Below the pieces are notes generated by a model. The model had not been told where the DNA came from. It saw nothing but the letters and a program-made list of their open reading frames with translations, and did not search any database. Positions 1 to 7,575 of a DNA stretch of 8,463 bases are shown one piece after another. The stretch's first letter is position 1, and each line of letters opens with the position of its first letter. The position numbers and the translations under genes were made by a program. Origin of the DNA: Candidatus Aegiribacteria sp. GTDB lineage: Bacteria; Fermentibacterota; Fermentibacteria; Fermentibacterales; Fermentibacteraceae. The stretch is from assembly GCA_021107345.1 (NCBI GenBank), contig JAIOSX010000084.1:1-8463 (forward strand). The letters are read 5' to 3'.

Positions 1-1225
1 CCTCGGTGAGGAAGATCGTTGTTTCTTCTGCCCTCTTATTATCATCTCCGAAGTGAATCTTGCAGTCTTTCAGATGTGGCACTCTCAGGGCAACCTGTCT
101 GGCCCTCTGCTTAGCCTGTTTTTTAACGTTGCTGAGTTCAGTTCGTACCTTCTGATTGATCTTAACTTTACTGACCAGGACCGAGGCGTCATCGGGATTC
201 TTGTGCAAATGCTGTTCAAGTTCAGTTTTAACCTTGTTGACTATCCAGCCCCTTATGTCATTGTTGCCTAGCCTGGTCTTCGTCTGGGATTCGAAAACAG
301 GTTCCTTGATCCGTATTGAAACAGCGGCGATTATGCCCTCGCGGACATCCTGACCTGAATAACTTTCACCTGTGAATGAGTTAATGCCTTTGGTTATGCC
401 CTCTTTGAAAGCGGAAAGGTGCGTTCCACCACTTGATGTATACTGGCCGTTAGCGAATGACAGATAACGTTCGCCGAAATCAGATGTATGTGTCAGTGCG
501 AATTCAAGGGTTTGCTCGCGGAAAAAGATAACTGGATACATCGCTGAATCTCCAGCTTCATCGTGGAGAAGATCCATCAGACCATCTTCGGAGATAAAAT
601 CCTTACCGTTCAGTTGGATCTTGAGGCCGGCATTCAGATGAGCGTAATGCTGGCACCGGTCCTGAAGAAATTCCTCCCGGAAGGCGAAATCACCGAATAT
701 TTCCCTGTCCGGGGTAAACTCGACCAGGGTGCCGTTTCGTTTGGAGGATTTCCCGCTCTCGTCATTAACCAGTTCGCCGCGACTGTAAACGACCTCACGA
801 TAGTTGCCATCACGGTATGCGACTACTCTGAATTTCTCCGATAAAGCGTTCACGGCCTTGGTCCCGATACCGTTCAACCCGACACTGAACATAAAAACGT
901 CAGTATTGTACTTGGCGCCGGTATTTATCTGGGAAACACACTCCACAAGTTTTCCGAGCGGGATGCCTCTTCCGTAGTCACGTACAGTAACGGATGCCCT
1001 GTCGCTGGAAATTCTGATACGCTTGCCACAACCCATTATGTATTCATCGACAGAGTTGTCCATGACTTCCTTGAAAAGTACATAGATCCCGTCGTCAGGA
1101 TGTGTACCGTTGCCGAGGCGTCCGATGTACATTCCTGTTCTGAGACGAATATGCTCAATCGAGGAGAGCGTTTTTACTTTACTCTCATCATAAACTTGCG
1201 ATTCCTGCAATAGTTTCTCTGTCAT
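1..1225 (-). CDS. parE: DNA topoisomerase IV subunit B (ParE), N-terminal 408 residues, cut by window edge
   Basis: This encodes the ATPase subunit of a type IIA topoisomerase, which with ParC unlinks daughter chromosomes using ATP. The GHKL ATPase motifs are all visible: EVMDNSVDEY (53-62) with the Mg-binding Asn57, DYGRGIP (83-89), and the ATP-lid glycine motif VGLNGIGTKAVNALS (115-129). The transducer domain carries the QTK loop at 314-316, whose lysine contacts the ATP gamma-phosphate in GyrB and ParE. The frame runs off the left edge in IFLTE, so Glu408 should be the first acidic residue of the TOPRIM EGDSA-type motif; the metal-binding part lies outside. The stretch GRLGNGTHPDDGIYVLFKE (35-53) matches the Bacteroidetes-type ParE style rather than classical GyrB, but a GyrB paralogue is not fully excluded. 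The ATG at 1225 is the only start available, because an in-frame stop lies seven codons upstream. Its ribosome site (GGTG) is weak. Confidence 0.93.
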   Translation of the reverse strand, partial: MTEKLLQESQVYDESKVKTLSSIEHIRLRTGMYIGRLGNGTHPDDGIYVLFKEVMDNSVDEYIMGCGKRIRISSDRASVTVRDYGRGIPLGKLVECVSQINTGAKYNTDVFMFSVGLNGIGTKAVNALSEKFRVVAYRDGNYREVVYSRGELVNDESGKSSKRNGTLVEFTPDREIFGDFAFREEFLQDRCQHYAHLNAGLKIQLNGKDFISEDGLMDLLHDEAGDSAMYPVIFFREQTLEFALTHTSDFGERYLSFANGQYTSSGGTHLSAFKEGITKGINSFTGESYSGQDVREGIIAAVSIRIKEPVFESQTKTRLGNNDIRGWIVNKVKTELEQHLHKNPDDASVLVSKVKINQKVRTELSNVKKQAKQRARQVALRVPHLKDCKIHFGDDNKRAEETTIFLTE

Positions 1226-1271
1226 TTTACACCATATGTTATGTGTTCATTATTGATGACATACACTATGT

Positions 1272-1301
1272 AGTATAAAACTGCACCTGTTCATTTGCCA
1301 G
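1272..1301 (-). promoter_or_regulatory. Candidate sigma-70-type promoter for parE
   Basis: On the minus strand, CTGGCA (1301-1296, four of six matches to TTGACA) is separated by 18 bp from TATACT (1277-1272, five of six matches to TATAAT). Transcription would begin near 1265 and leave a leader of about 40 nt before the parE ATG. I see no terminator between the ligase gene and this point, so readthrough from upstream is also possible. This is a consensus match only. Confidence 0.33.
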
Positions 1302-1315
1302 CCACGCCATGTAGT

Positions 1316-1346
1316 AGCAATTGCTTCATGAATATACCATATATGG
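1316..1346. repeat. Two perfect 10-bp palindromes upstream of parE
   Basis: AGCAATTGCT (1316-1325) and CCATATATGG (1337-1346) are each perfectly self-complementary, and their centres are 21 bp apart, about two helical turns. CATG copies at 1308-1311 and 1327-1330 flank the first palindrome, with unequal spacing. The pair lies just downstream of the ligase stop codon and upstream of the candidate parE promoter. It could be an operator for a dimeric regulator, or chance in AT-rich DNA. Confidence 0.3.
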
Positions 1347-1379
1347 AAATATAGCGGAGTATCTTCCTGACCGGGATGT

Positions 1380-3122
1380 TCAGACGTGGTAGGAAACTTC
1401 TTCCTCAAGCCCGGCTTCCCTGAGAACTTCTTTTCTGCGTACTTTTCTCGTGGTAGTTTTTGGAAACTCATCCTCTCTGATGATAAAACGGGCAATCCGC
1501 TTGTAAATCGGCTGCGAGGCATTGAAGCTCCGGACTATCTTTCTCATGTATTCTGCAAGATACTCGGTTGCAAGGCTGAATCCATGCTCCTCAGCGTATT
1601 CGATGAATTTTTCCATATCGGGAACAAAGATCACCCATATCTCCTCGCCCTTGGTTTCGGTCATTTTGCCTGCAACCATGCATTCAAGGATATACGAATC
1701 CTGCCCGATGACCATTTCTATCTCTTCGGGGTATACGTTTTTGCCATTCTTTGCGACGATCACGTTCTTTTTTCGTCCGGTAATAAAAATGAAACCGTCA
1801 TCGTCAATATGACCGTAATCCCCCGTGCTGAACCAGCCATCATCCGATAGAACTTCAGCGGTTGCCGCAGGGTTGTTAAAGTAACCCAGCATTATATTGG
1901 GACCCTTTGCAAGGATTTCACCGTTTCCCTCAATATCGGGGTTGTCTATTCTTATGGTGACGCCGGCAAGGGCCGGACCTACAGATCCTATCCTGTTTGC
2001 TTCCAGAGTATTAACGCACAGTATCGGGGAAGTCTCGGTTAATCCGTACCCCTGGATAAAATTGAATCCAAGCTTGATGAAACCGTCAACAACTTTCGGA
2101 GCGATACCGGCACCGCCGGAAATGCAAAGTCTCATTTGTCCACCAAGCTTATCATGAACCCTGGAAAACACTTTCTTCCTTAACCCTTTGTTGCCGAATA
2201 CCTCTCCAATACTGGATATGGTCAGACCAAGACGATACTTGAAAGCTCCACCCTTCATGGACTGTATAGCGCCGTAAATTTTCCTGTACATAGCTTCCCA
2301 GAGCAGCGGAACAGCAAGAAGAATGGTAGCCCGGGAATTGACCATATCTTCCGCTACATACCTTATTCCCCTGCAGATATATACGGAGACTCCATGAGTC
2401 ACCGGAAAAAGAAAACCACACGTGCATTCGAAGGTATGGTGCACGGGAAGGATTGAGAGAAACACATCATCATCCTGCAAAGCCAGAACCAGGCGCATCT
2501 GTTTGATATTACTGAGGAGATTATTCTGTGAGAGCATCACGCCCTTTGCCTGCCCCGTTGTACCCGATGTGTAACAGATGGAGGCCGGAGTATCGCAATC
2601 CCAGATTTCAGGAAGTGCAGCAGCACTTCCCGACCCTTTAGGGATAAGATCGTCATGGGTTGGAATCCCCTCATAGTGAGCCGTATTCATCACAACCATT
2701 TTGATATCTCTACCGGGAAGCTTATCACTGAAATCCTCCGCATACCGTTCGTCGAAGAAAAGAATGTTGGCGCCGGAGTAATGGATAATCGTAAGCATTT
2801 CCTGTACAGGCAATTCCCTGTCGATAGGAACAATGATTCCTCCTGCCCTAAGAGTCGCAAGATAGGTGATGGCCCATGCGATACTGTTGTTACCGGTTAC
2901 ACCGACAACAGGTTTTTCATTCATGTCCAGAATCGCTCGGGCAAGGGAATCAACCTTCTTTCTCAGTTCACGGTAAGTGATTGAATGGTAATTACCGTTT
3001 CTGTCAGGTTCACTGAACGCTATTCTGTCTGGCAGTCTCTCAGAGACTGCGATAAATGCCTCTGGTATGCTTGTAAACCCGGAAACATCATGAAGAACTC
3101 CGCCGGAGATTTCAGTTTTCAT
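1380..3122 (-). CDS. AMP-forming acyl-CoA synthetase, long-chain fatty-acid-CoA ligase type
   Basis: This 580-residue enzyme belongs to the ANL adenylating superfamily. It should activate a carboxylic acid with ATP to an acyl-adenylate and then load it onto CoA or another thiol. Motifs in order are the phosphate-binding loop YTSGTTGQAKG (184-194), YGLTETSP (359-366), STGD (432-435), the hinge region GRKKNVIVAKNGKNVYPEE (449-467), and a C-terminal PKTTTRKVRR (554-563) in which Lys560 occupies the catalytic A10 lysine position. HHTFECTCGFL (228-238) resembles the region of long-chain fatty acyl-CoA ligases (COG1022/FadD-like), which makes a fatty acid the best substrate guess; chain length cannot be read from sequence. 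No signal peptide or membrane span is apparent, so it should be cytoplasmic. The ATG at 3122 follows a strong Shine-Dalgarno stretch GGAGTAAGG. It lies 91 bp downstream of the SUMF1 gene and 154 bp upstream of parE on the same strand. An acyl-ACP synthetase is the main alternative. Confidence 0.94.
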   Translation of the reverse strand: MKTEISGGVLHDVSGFTSIPEAFIAVSERLPDRIAFSEPDRNGNYHSITYRELRKKVDSLARAILDMNEKPVVGVTGNNSIAWAITYLATLRAGGIIVPIDRELPVQEMLTIIHYSGANILFFDERYAEDFSDKLPGRDIKMVVMNTAHYEGIPTHDDLIPKGSGSAAALPEIWDCDTPASICYTSGTTGQAKGVMLSQNNLLSNIKQMRLVLALQDDDVFLSILPVHHTFECTCGFLFPVTHGVSVYICRGIRYVAEDMVNSRATILLAVPLLWEAMYRKIYGAIQSMKGGAFKYRLGLTISSIGEVFGNKGLRKKVFSRVHDKLGGQMRLCISGGAGIAPKVVDGFIKLGFNFIQGYGLTETSPILCVNTLEANRIGSVGPALAGVTIRIDNPDIEGNGEILAKGPNIMLGYFNNPAATAEVLSDDGWFSTGDYGHIDDDGFIFITGRKKNVIVAKNGKNVYPEEIEMVIGQDSYILECMVAGKMTETKGEEIWVIFVPDMEKFIEYAEEHGFSLATEYLAEYMRKIVRSFNASQPIYKRIARFIIREDEFPKTTTRKVRRKEVLREAGLEEEVSYHV

Positions 3123-3145
3123 AGATACACCTTACTCCAATGGTA

Positions 3146-3175
3146 AATATCCAACAACGTACTATTCTTTATCAA
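3146..3175 (-). promoter_or_regulatory. Candidate promoter for the acyl-CoA ligase gene
   Basis: On the minus strand, TTGATA (3175-3170, five of six matches to the -35 consensus) is followed after 18 bp by GATATT (3151-3146, four of six to the -10 consensus). The predicted leader would be only about 17 nt and would just contain the Shine-Dalgarno sequence. The ligase could instead be transcribed from the SUMF1 gene upstream. Confidence 0.28.
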
Positions 3176-3213
3176 TAACACAGGGAGAGACTTATGAAAA
3201 GAGGCCGCTGTAT

Positions 3214-4455
3214 CTACTCCTGCGGACCAATCGATGCGGCGGTTCTGAATCCTATATACGGATAGCCCAGTCCGGTATCGGGGTACATCCTTGCATCACA
3301 CATGCAGTCGTCCGTTGAAGAAAGCCAGCTTCCTCCCCTTGCAACAACAGGTGAATCCGCGTGGACAGGGCTGCAGTACTCCCACACGTTACCGGCCATA
3401 TCGCAGAGACCCCAGTTATTATGTGGAAAGCTTCCAACCGGGGCGGAGTATGAGAACCCGTCATCAATCGATGGATGTCTTCGGAGCATACCTTCGCTTC
3501 TGTCGGATAGGTTCAGAAGATTGCCGTCAGGCCGTCCTGAGCCCCAGGGCCATGGTCCGCTGCCGCCTGCAAGAGCAGCTGCGTACCATTCCGACTCAGT
3601 GGGCAATCTATAAGTAATCCCTGATGTATCCACTGAAGAAAGCCAGGCACAGTATTCTTCCGCCGCCCTGCAGGTCAGACCCGCTACCGGATGATACTCA
3701 AGCCCATCCTGAATTGCCCACTCTCCGGAGCTGTTTATATAAAATACCAACGGGTAATCAGAGGGAAACATGTCCTCAAGTGTATCCGTACGTCCCCACC
3801 TGTTGGTGGTATCTCTAGTGGGGGCAGGTTCCAGTATTCTGAGGTACTCACAGAATTCTCTGTTGGTTACTTCATACCTTGCTATAAGGTATGGCTGCAG
3901 GATATCATCGGGTCTACCGGCCTCGGGTGGAACGAAAATCATATCTGACGGATGGAGGCGGGGAAGTACATAGTGCAAACTGTCAGGGGAGTTACTCAGC
4001 AGTATAACGCTGTCCTCGTGTACTATCAGATTCCCAAGGATAAGATTCAGGTGGTGAATACCAGGGTCGTCAATGATGACATTCAGTGGAGTGTGACCGA
4101 TGAAGGATCCGTCCAGCATAACGGACGCACCGGATGGTTCACTTGAGATATCCACAGGGAACCTGTAGGGAAGCGATATAAGAACAGGCTCATCGGACAT
4201 TTCCGGAAGAAGAACGGTATCAACCGGGACCCTTCCAGGATAGGATACCACAACAATCAGTCCCTCATGCTGAACGGGAATACGTGCCGGAGTAGTCCAT
4301 AGGAAATCGTCACAATCTGAGACTGCAGCTCCCGTAGGAGTGGATACAACGTACACATAGGCAACCGGCCAGGATGTATCAAGTATCAGAGTTACAAGTA
4401 GTACTGTAAGAGCTGAAAGAAGTATCAGCGCCCAGTGGTCAAGAATAAACTTCAT
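3214..4455 (-). CDS. Membrane-anchored PEGA and SUMF1/FGE-sulfatase domain protein
   Basis: This is a 413-residue envelope protein. An uncleaved-looking membrane segment spans about 8-25 with only a short charged N-terminus before it, so the rest should lie outside the cytoplasmic membrane. Next come a degenerate PEGA-like repeat (about 32-83, YVVSTPTGAAV) and a clear PEGA domain (about 99-152, ISSEPSGASVMLDG). The SUMF1/formylglycine-generating-enzyme fold covers about 172-405, with YEVTN (194-198), YRLPTESEWYAAA (282-294), LCDMAGNVWEYC (350-361), RGGSW (373-377) and IGFR (401-404). True FGE enzymes have two active-site cysteines after the GGS motif; here the first position is Ser379 and only Cys384 remains (Cys386 is nearby). 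Sulfatase activation is therefore unlikely, and a binding, structural or other SUMF1-fold role is more probable. I chose the ATG at 4455 over an in-frame TTG at 4488 because it has a Shine-Dalgarno and puts the membrane segment at the N-terminus. No sulfatase gene is in the window. Confidence 0.9.
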   Translation of the reverse strand: MKFILDHWALILLSALTVLLVTLILDTSWPVAYVYVVSTPTGAAVSDCDDFLWTTPARIPVQHEGLIVVVSYPGRVPVDTVLLPEMSDEPVLISLPYRFPVDISSEPSGASVMLDGSFIGHTPLNVIIDDPGIHHLNLILGNLIVHEDSVILLSNSPDSLHYVLPRLHPSDMIFVPPEAGRPDDILQPYLIARYEVTNREFCEYLRILEPAPTRDTTNRWGRTDTLEDMFPSDYPLVFYINSSGEWAIQDGLEYHPVAGLTCRAAEEYCAWLSSVDTSGITYRLPTESEWYAAALAGGSGPWPWGSGRPDGNLLNLSDRSEGMLRRHPSIDDGFSYSAPVGSFPHNNWGLCDMAGNVWEYCSPVHADSPVVARGGSWLSSTDDCMCDARMYPDTGLGYPYIGFRTAASIGPQE

Positions 4456-4459
4456 CTTA

Positions 4460-4463
4460 CTCC
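4460..4463 (-). promoter_or_regulatory. Ribosome binding site fixing the SUMF1 protein start
   Basis: GGAG sits 4 nt before the ATG at 4455, within the same GGAGTAAG octamer that precedes the ligase start. The upstream in-frame TTG at 4488 lacks comparable pairing and would add 11 residues ahead of the membrane anchor. Confidence 0.6.
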
Positions 4464-4560
4464 ATGATATTAAATTCCGAAACGGCAATTACAGGCTGCA
4501 ATCTCAACATGATGCTCCTGAGTATGAATAATACTGTTGATCAGCGGATTTAACCAGTTT

Positions 4561-4589
4561 TTTTGAGATTTGTATTTCCTTTGTATAAT
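4561..4589 (+). promoter_or_regulatory. Candidate sigma-70-type promoter for tldD-tldE
   Basis: A perfect TATAAT lies at 4584-4589. Two -35 candidates overlap: TTGAGA (4563-4568, five of six matches but only 15 bp spacing) and TTTTGA (4561-4566, three of six but 17 bp spacing). Transcription would begin near 4596 with a leader of about 60 nt that starts beside the palindrome CAAGCTTG (4590-4597). The position in the divergent gap directly upstream of the operon supports it. Confidence 0.5.
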
Positions 4590-4657
4590 CAAGCTTGTAC
4601 AGGAACTCTCCGGGGGCATCCGCTTGAGTCCCTTATTCAATCACTGGAAGGACAGAT

Positions 4658-6040
4658 ATGATACCGGTAGAGCTTGGCAGTTATACTGATTTATTCTCCG
4701 AATACACCGAATTGCGCGTTCAGGAGAACAGAACTTTGAACGTGAGTATCGTTAACGGTGACGTTATGGGAAACAGCAGATCCGCCGGTAGCGGTGTTTC
4801 CGCAAGGACCTTCAGTAAGGGTCTGTGGGGATTCGCATCCAATCCTATTATTGATAATAAGAGTATTAAAAAGGTTATAAGGGCTGCCACAAGGAATTCT
4901 CAGTTTCTGGCAGAAAGGGAGAATAGAGCGGGATACATCCTGCCTTCTTCTCCAGGTAGATCCTCAGAGGATTTCTCAACAAAGAAAAAACGTCTGTCCC
5001 AGAAGGAAATAATTGACTTCATGATGGAGATTGATGGAAGGATAGAAGGGAAGTACAGCAGGGTGGTTTCCAGAACATCCGGTCTCAGGATTCTCGATAT
5101 GGAGAAATCCATTGTAACTTCCGATGGATCCTCCGTTTACTCAATGATACCCAGATCCATAATTTATGTTTCTCTAAGTACTGAATATAAGGGTGAGCCT
5201 GTACAGCTCTTTAACGTTTACGGCGGACTGGGGCAGTTCGAAGATCTGTTTTCGACACCTGAAGCTCTTTTCGGCAAGCTGGATGAGCACTACGAACACC
5301 TCATCAGGAAGGCTGAGGGAGTCCACCCTGCCCCCGGTATGAAGGAGTGTATTCTTGATGCCGCACTTGCAGGCATCCTCTCCCACGAAGCAATAGGCCA
5401 TACCACCGAGGCTGATATCGTGCGCGGTGGTTCCGTAGCAGGTGACTACATGGATCAGCAGGTAGCAAGCCCCCTCGTAACCCTGGTGGATTTTGCCAAC
5501 AGAGCCCTTGGAAAGACCTGTCCCGTTCCTGTATTCATAGATGATGAGGGGACAGTAGCCGAAGATGCGGTGATAATAGAGCACGGGATTCTTAAACGGT
5601 TCATGCATAATAAGGAATCCGCAGCCAGTTTCAACGCCAGACCCACTGGAAATGCCAGGGCATACCGGTTCAGTGACGAGCCTATCATTCGTATGCGCAA
5701 TACCGCAATACTCCCCGGAAAGAGCAAGCTTGAGAATATGATAGCGTCGGTGGATGATGGCTACTATCTCATGAAACCCAGCGACGGACAGGCAGACTCT
5801 ACAAGCGAGTTCATGTTCGGTGTAGTTCAGGGTTACGAGATAAAGAAAGGCTGCCTCGGCAGGGCTATCCGGGATACTTCGATATCCGGTGTAGCCTTCG
5901 ATATGCTGAAAACCATTACAGCCGTATCCGATGATATGAAATGGTCAAATGGTGGAATGTGCGGAAAAAAGCAACCTATCCCCGTAGGTATGGGCGGTCC
6001 GGCCGTGAAATGCAGAATCAATATAGGGGGAAAGAAATGA
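4658..6040 (+). CDS. tldD: Metalloprotease TldD, catalytic subunit
   Basis: This 460-residue protein is the zinc-bearing subunit of the TldD/TldE protease. In E. coli the complex degrades unfolded peptides and the CcdA antitoxin and trims the microcin B17 leader. The HExxxH motif HEAIGHTTEAD runs 243-253, with His243 and His248 as ligands and Glu244 as catalytic base. The third ligand known from the family, a C-terminal cysteine, is present as Cys435 in GGMCGKKQPIPVGMGGP. The N-terminal domain shows the typical ARTFSKGLWGFASNP-like stretch (about 49-63). The length is slightly shorter than E. coli TldD (481). The start is supported by GGAAGGA placed 5 nt before the ATG, and a promoter lies just upstream. 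Its stop codon overlaps the start of the TldE gene by the ATGA arrangement, so the two are translationally coupled. No signal peptide is seen, so it should be cytoplasmic. All key residues are intact, and activity is expected. Confidence 0.96.
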   Translation: MIPVELGSYTDLFSEYTELRVQENRTLNVSIVNGDVMGNSRSAGSGVSARTFSKGLWGFASNPIIDNKSIKKVIRAATRNSQFLAERENRAGYILPSSPGRSSEDFSTKKKRLSQKEIIDFMMEIDGRIEGKYSRVVSRTSGLRILDMEKSIVTSDGSSVYSMIPRSIIYVSLSTEYKGEPVQLFNVYGGLGQFEDLFSTPEALFGKLDEHYEHLIRKAEGVHPAPGMKECILDAALAGILSHEAIGHTTEADIVRGGSVAGDYMDQQVASPLVTLVDFANRALGKTCPVPVFIDDEGTVAEDAVIIEHGILKRFMHNKESAASFNARPTGNARAYRFSDEPIIRMRNTAILPGKSKLENMIASVDDGYYLMKPSDGQADSTSEFMFGVVQGYEIKKGCLGRAIRDTSISGVAFDMLKTITAVSDDMKWSNGGMCGKKQPIPVGMGGPAVKCRINIGGKK

Positions 6041-7332
6041 AGGATAGAAGAGACATCACAGAGTATTGCGTGGAAGCCCTGCGGAAGGCCGGGCTGCAGA
6101 AATCGGAATGTCTTCTCCTTGATACCCTCAAGGATGAACTTAACATTGACAGTGGAGAAATAAGCCTTCTCAGAACAATCGATAACACTTCTCTGACCCT
6201 CACCGGGATTCTGGATGATAAAGAGGGAACGATATCAATTAACAAAATAGACAGGCAGTCAATCGATGACGCAGTATGCAAAGTACTTGAACTGGCGGAA
6301 TCTTCAGAGGCTGACAGCGCCAACGATATATCACCCGCGCAACCGGCGGCAGTGTTCGAAAAGGGACCAGAAACGGCGGATCTTGACCTGATGTACAGCA
6401 GGATGAAGGATTTCATGATATACAGTGGTGAACATTACCCGAGCCTTATTCTGAAACAGGCTATACTGGATTTCATGAAAATCCATAAGTACTACAGGAA
6501 CTCAAACGGTGTTGAACTCCAGTCAAGCCGCAGCTGCTACAGTTTCATTCCCGTATTCGTATCGAAGGAAGGCACAGAAATCTCATCCTTCAACTACGCC
6601 TTCTTTTCAACAACTGAGCTTGAAAGGGATCTTCACGAATATGGAACTATCAATGTACTTATGAATCAGTCGACGGAGCAGATACACTCGAAGGAATTCC
6701 AGGACAAGTTCGATGGAGACATTATTATCACACCTGACTGCCTTGGCAGTTTCATTAACATGATCGCCATGTACCTCGGTGATTATCCGATGATAAAAGG
6801 GACTTCTATCTTCAAGGATTCTCTTGGAAGAGAGATCGCTGATCCTCAGCTGACCCTGCATTCCATGCCCCTTTCCGACGAACTGGCGAAAAACTGCTTC
6901 GTCACAGATGACGGCTTTACCGCCCGGAACAGCACCATCATAAGCAAGGGAGTACTTAAGAGCTTCCTTCTGAGCCTTTACGGTGCAAACAAGACCGGAG
7001 AAACCAGATCTGTCAGCGATGGAGACGCATATGTTATCGACCCTGGTGAATACACTCTTGATGAAATGACAGGATCGGTGGACAGGGGAATACTCCTCTG
7101 CAGATTCTCCGGAAGCAGGCCAAGTGAGAGCGGCGATTTCTCAGGAGTTGCCAAAAACAGCTACTACATTGAGAATGGCGAGGTCAAGTACCCTGTCAAG
7201 GAAATAATGATATCGGGTAATCTTAAAAGTCTCCTCAGTAACATAAAGAGAATATCCAGAGAGAGAGTCAATTTCGGTGATTCTATCCTTCCCTGGATAC
7301 AGGCGGGAGACATAACGATATTCGGCAAATAG
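6037..7332 (+). CDS. pmbA: TldE/PmbA, non-catalytic partner of the TldD metalloprotease
   Basis: This 431-residue protein is the second subunit of the TldD/TldE heterodimer and lacks the HExxxH motif, as TldE proteins do. Family-type blocks are DSLGREIADPQLTL (261-274), DDGFTARNSTIISKGVLKSF (291-310), LYGANKTGETRS (314-325), and SGDFSGVAKNSYYIENGEVK (365-384) followed by YPVKEIMISGN (385-395). In the known E. coli structure TldE completes the cavity that limits TldD to unfolded or peptide substrates; I infer the same here. I chose the ATG at 6037 because AGGGGG lies 6 nt upstream and the start overlaps the tldD stop by 4 nt. A longer reading from 5941 would run deep inside tldD and is not credible. 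I see no terminator after the gene, and no recognisable precursor-peptide or toxin-antitoxin gene nearby, so a general peptide-quality role is the simplest view. Confidence 0.93.
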   Translation: MKDRRDITEYCVEALRKAGLQKSECLLLDTLKDELNIDSGEISLLRTIDNTSLTLTGILDDKEGTISINKIDRQSIDDAVCKVLELAESSEADSANDISPAQPAAVFEKGPETADLDLMYSRMKDFMIYSGEHYPSLILKQAILDFMKIHKYYRNSNGVELQSSRSCYSFIPVFVSKEGTEISSFNYAFFSTTELERDLHEYGTINVLMNQSTEQIHSKEFQDKFDGDIIITPDCLGSFINMIAMYLGDYPMIKGTSIFKDSLGREIADPQLTLHSMPLSDELAKNCFVTDDGFTARNSTIISKGVLKSFLLSLYGANKTGETRSVSDGDAYVIDPGEYTLDEMTGSVDRGILLCRFSGSRPSESGDFSGVAKNSYYIENGEVKYPVKEIMISGNLKSLLSNIKRISRERVNFGDSILPWIQAGDITIFGK

Positions 7333-7563
7333 GTCACCGCCCGACTGTATGAGAGTTTTGTACTCATTCATGTTTCCTGTTGAGAATCCAGAATGACCCT
7401 GCAATCATCAGGACTGATTACCTGAACAGTATTACTTTCTCAGATGCAGATGCTCCGAAATGTACCAGATAATAGCAGGCTGTTATATGGAGAACATGAC
7501 ATTCATATTGCGTGTAATTGACTTATCAGACAGTATCCAATAGGTTGCTTTCGCTCTTAATTG

Positions 7564-7570
7564 AAAGGAG
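7564..7570 (+). promoter_or_regulatory. Ribosome binding site fixing the secreted protein start
   Basis: AAAGGAG ends 5 nt before the ATG at 7576. The alternative in-frame TTG at 7561 overlaps this site and would add five residues (two of them lysine) before the signal peptide, so the ATG is preferred. Confidence 0.75.
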
Positions 7571-7575
7571 AGAAA

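Noticed and set aside
1250..1522. A 90-codon minus-strand frame over the end of the ligase gene and the ligase-parE gap
   Set aside because: It overlaps the conserved C-terminal coding region of the ligase in another frame, resembles no family, and most of its unique part is the intergenic gap.
3459..3461. Possible frameshifts in the SUMF1 gene, suggested by the several long frames overlapping it on both strands
   Set aside because: The main frame is continuous through all domain motifs from membrane anchor to IGFR, so the other frames are only shadows.
5941..6036. Extension of the TldE/PmbA protein upstream to 5941
   Set aside because: The extra residues come from the wrong frame of the conserved TldD C-terminus, while the ATG at 6037 has a good ribosome site and a typical ATGA overlap.
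7349..7521. Tiny frames of 15 codons (7349-7396) and 25 codons (7444-7521) after pmbA, considered as possible peptide substrates of TldD/TldE
   Set aside because: Neither has a ribosome binding site or the cysteine, serine and glycine richness of a modified precursor peptide.
7518..7546. TTGACT followed after 17 bp by TAGGTT as a promoter for the secreted protein
   Set aside because: The -35 box is good but the -10 box matches only three of six positions, too weak to list as a feature.
7561..7575. TTG start for the secreted protein
   Set aside because: It overlaps the Shine-Dalgarno sequence itself; the ATG at 7576 gives a standard signal peptide.
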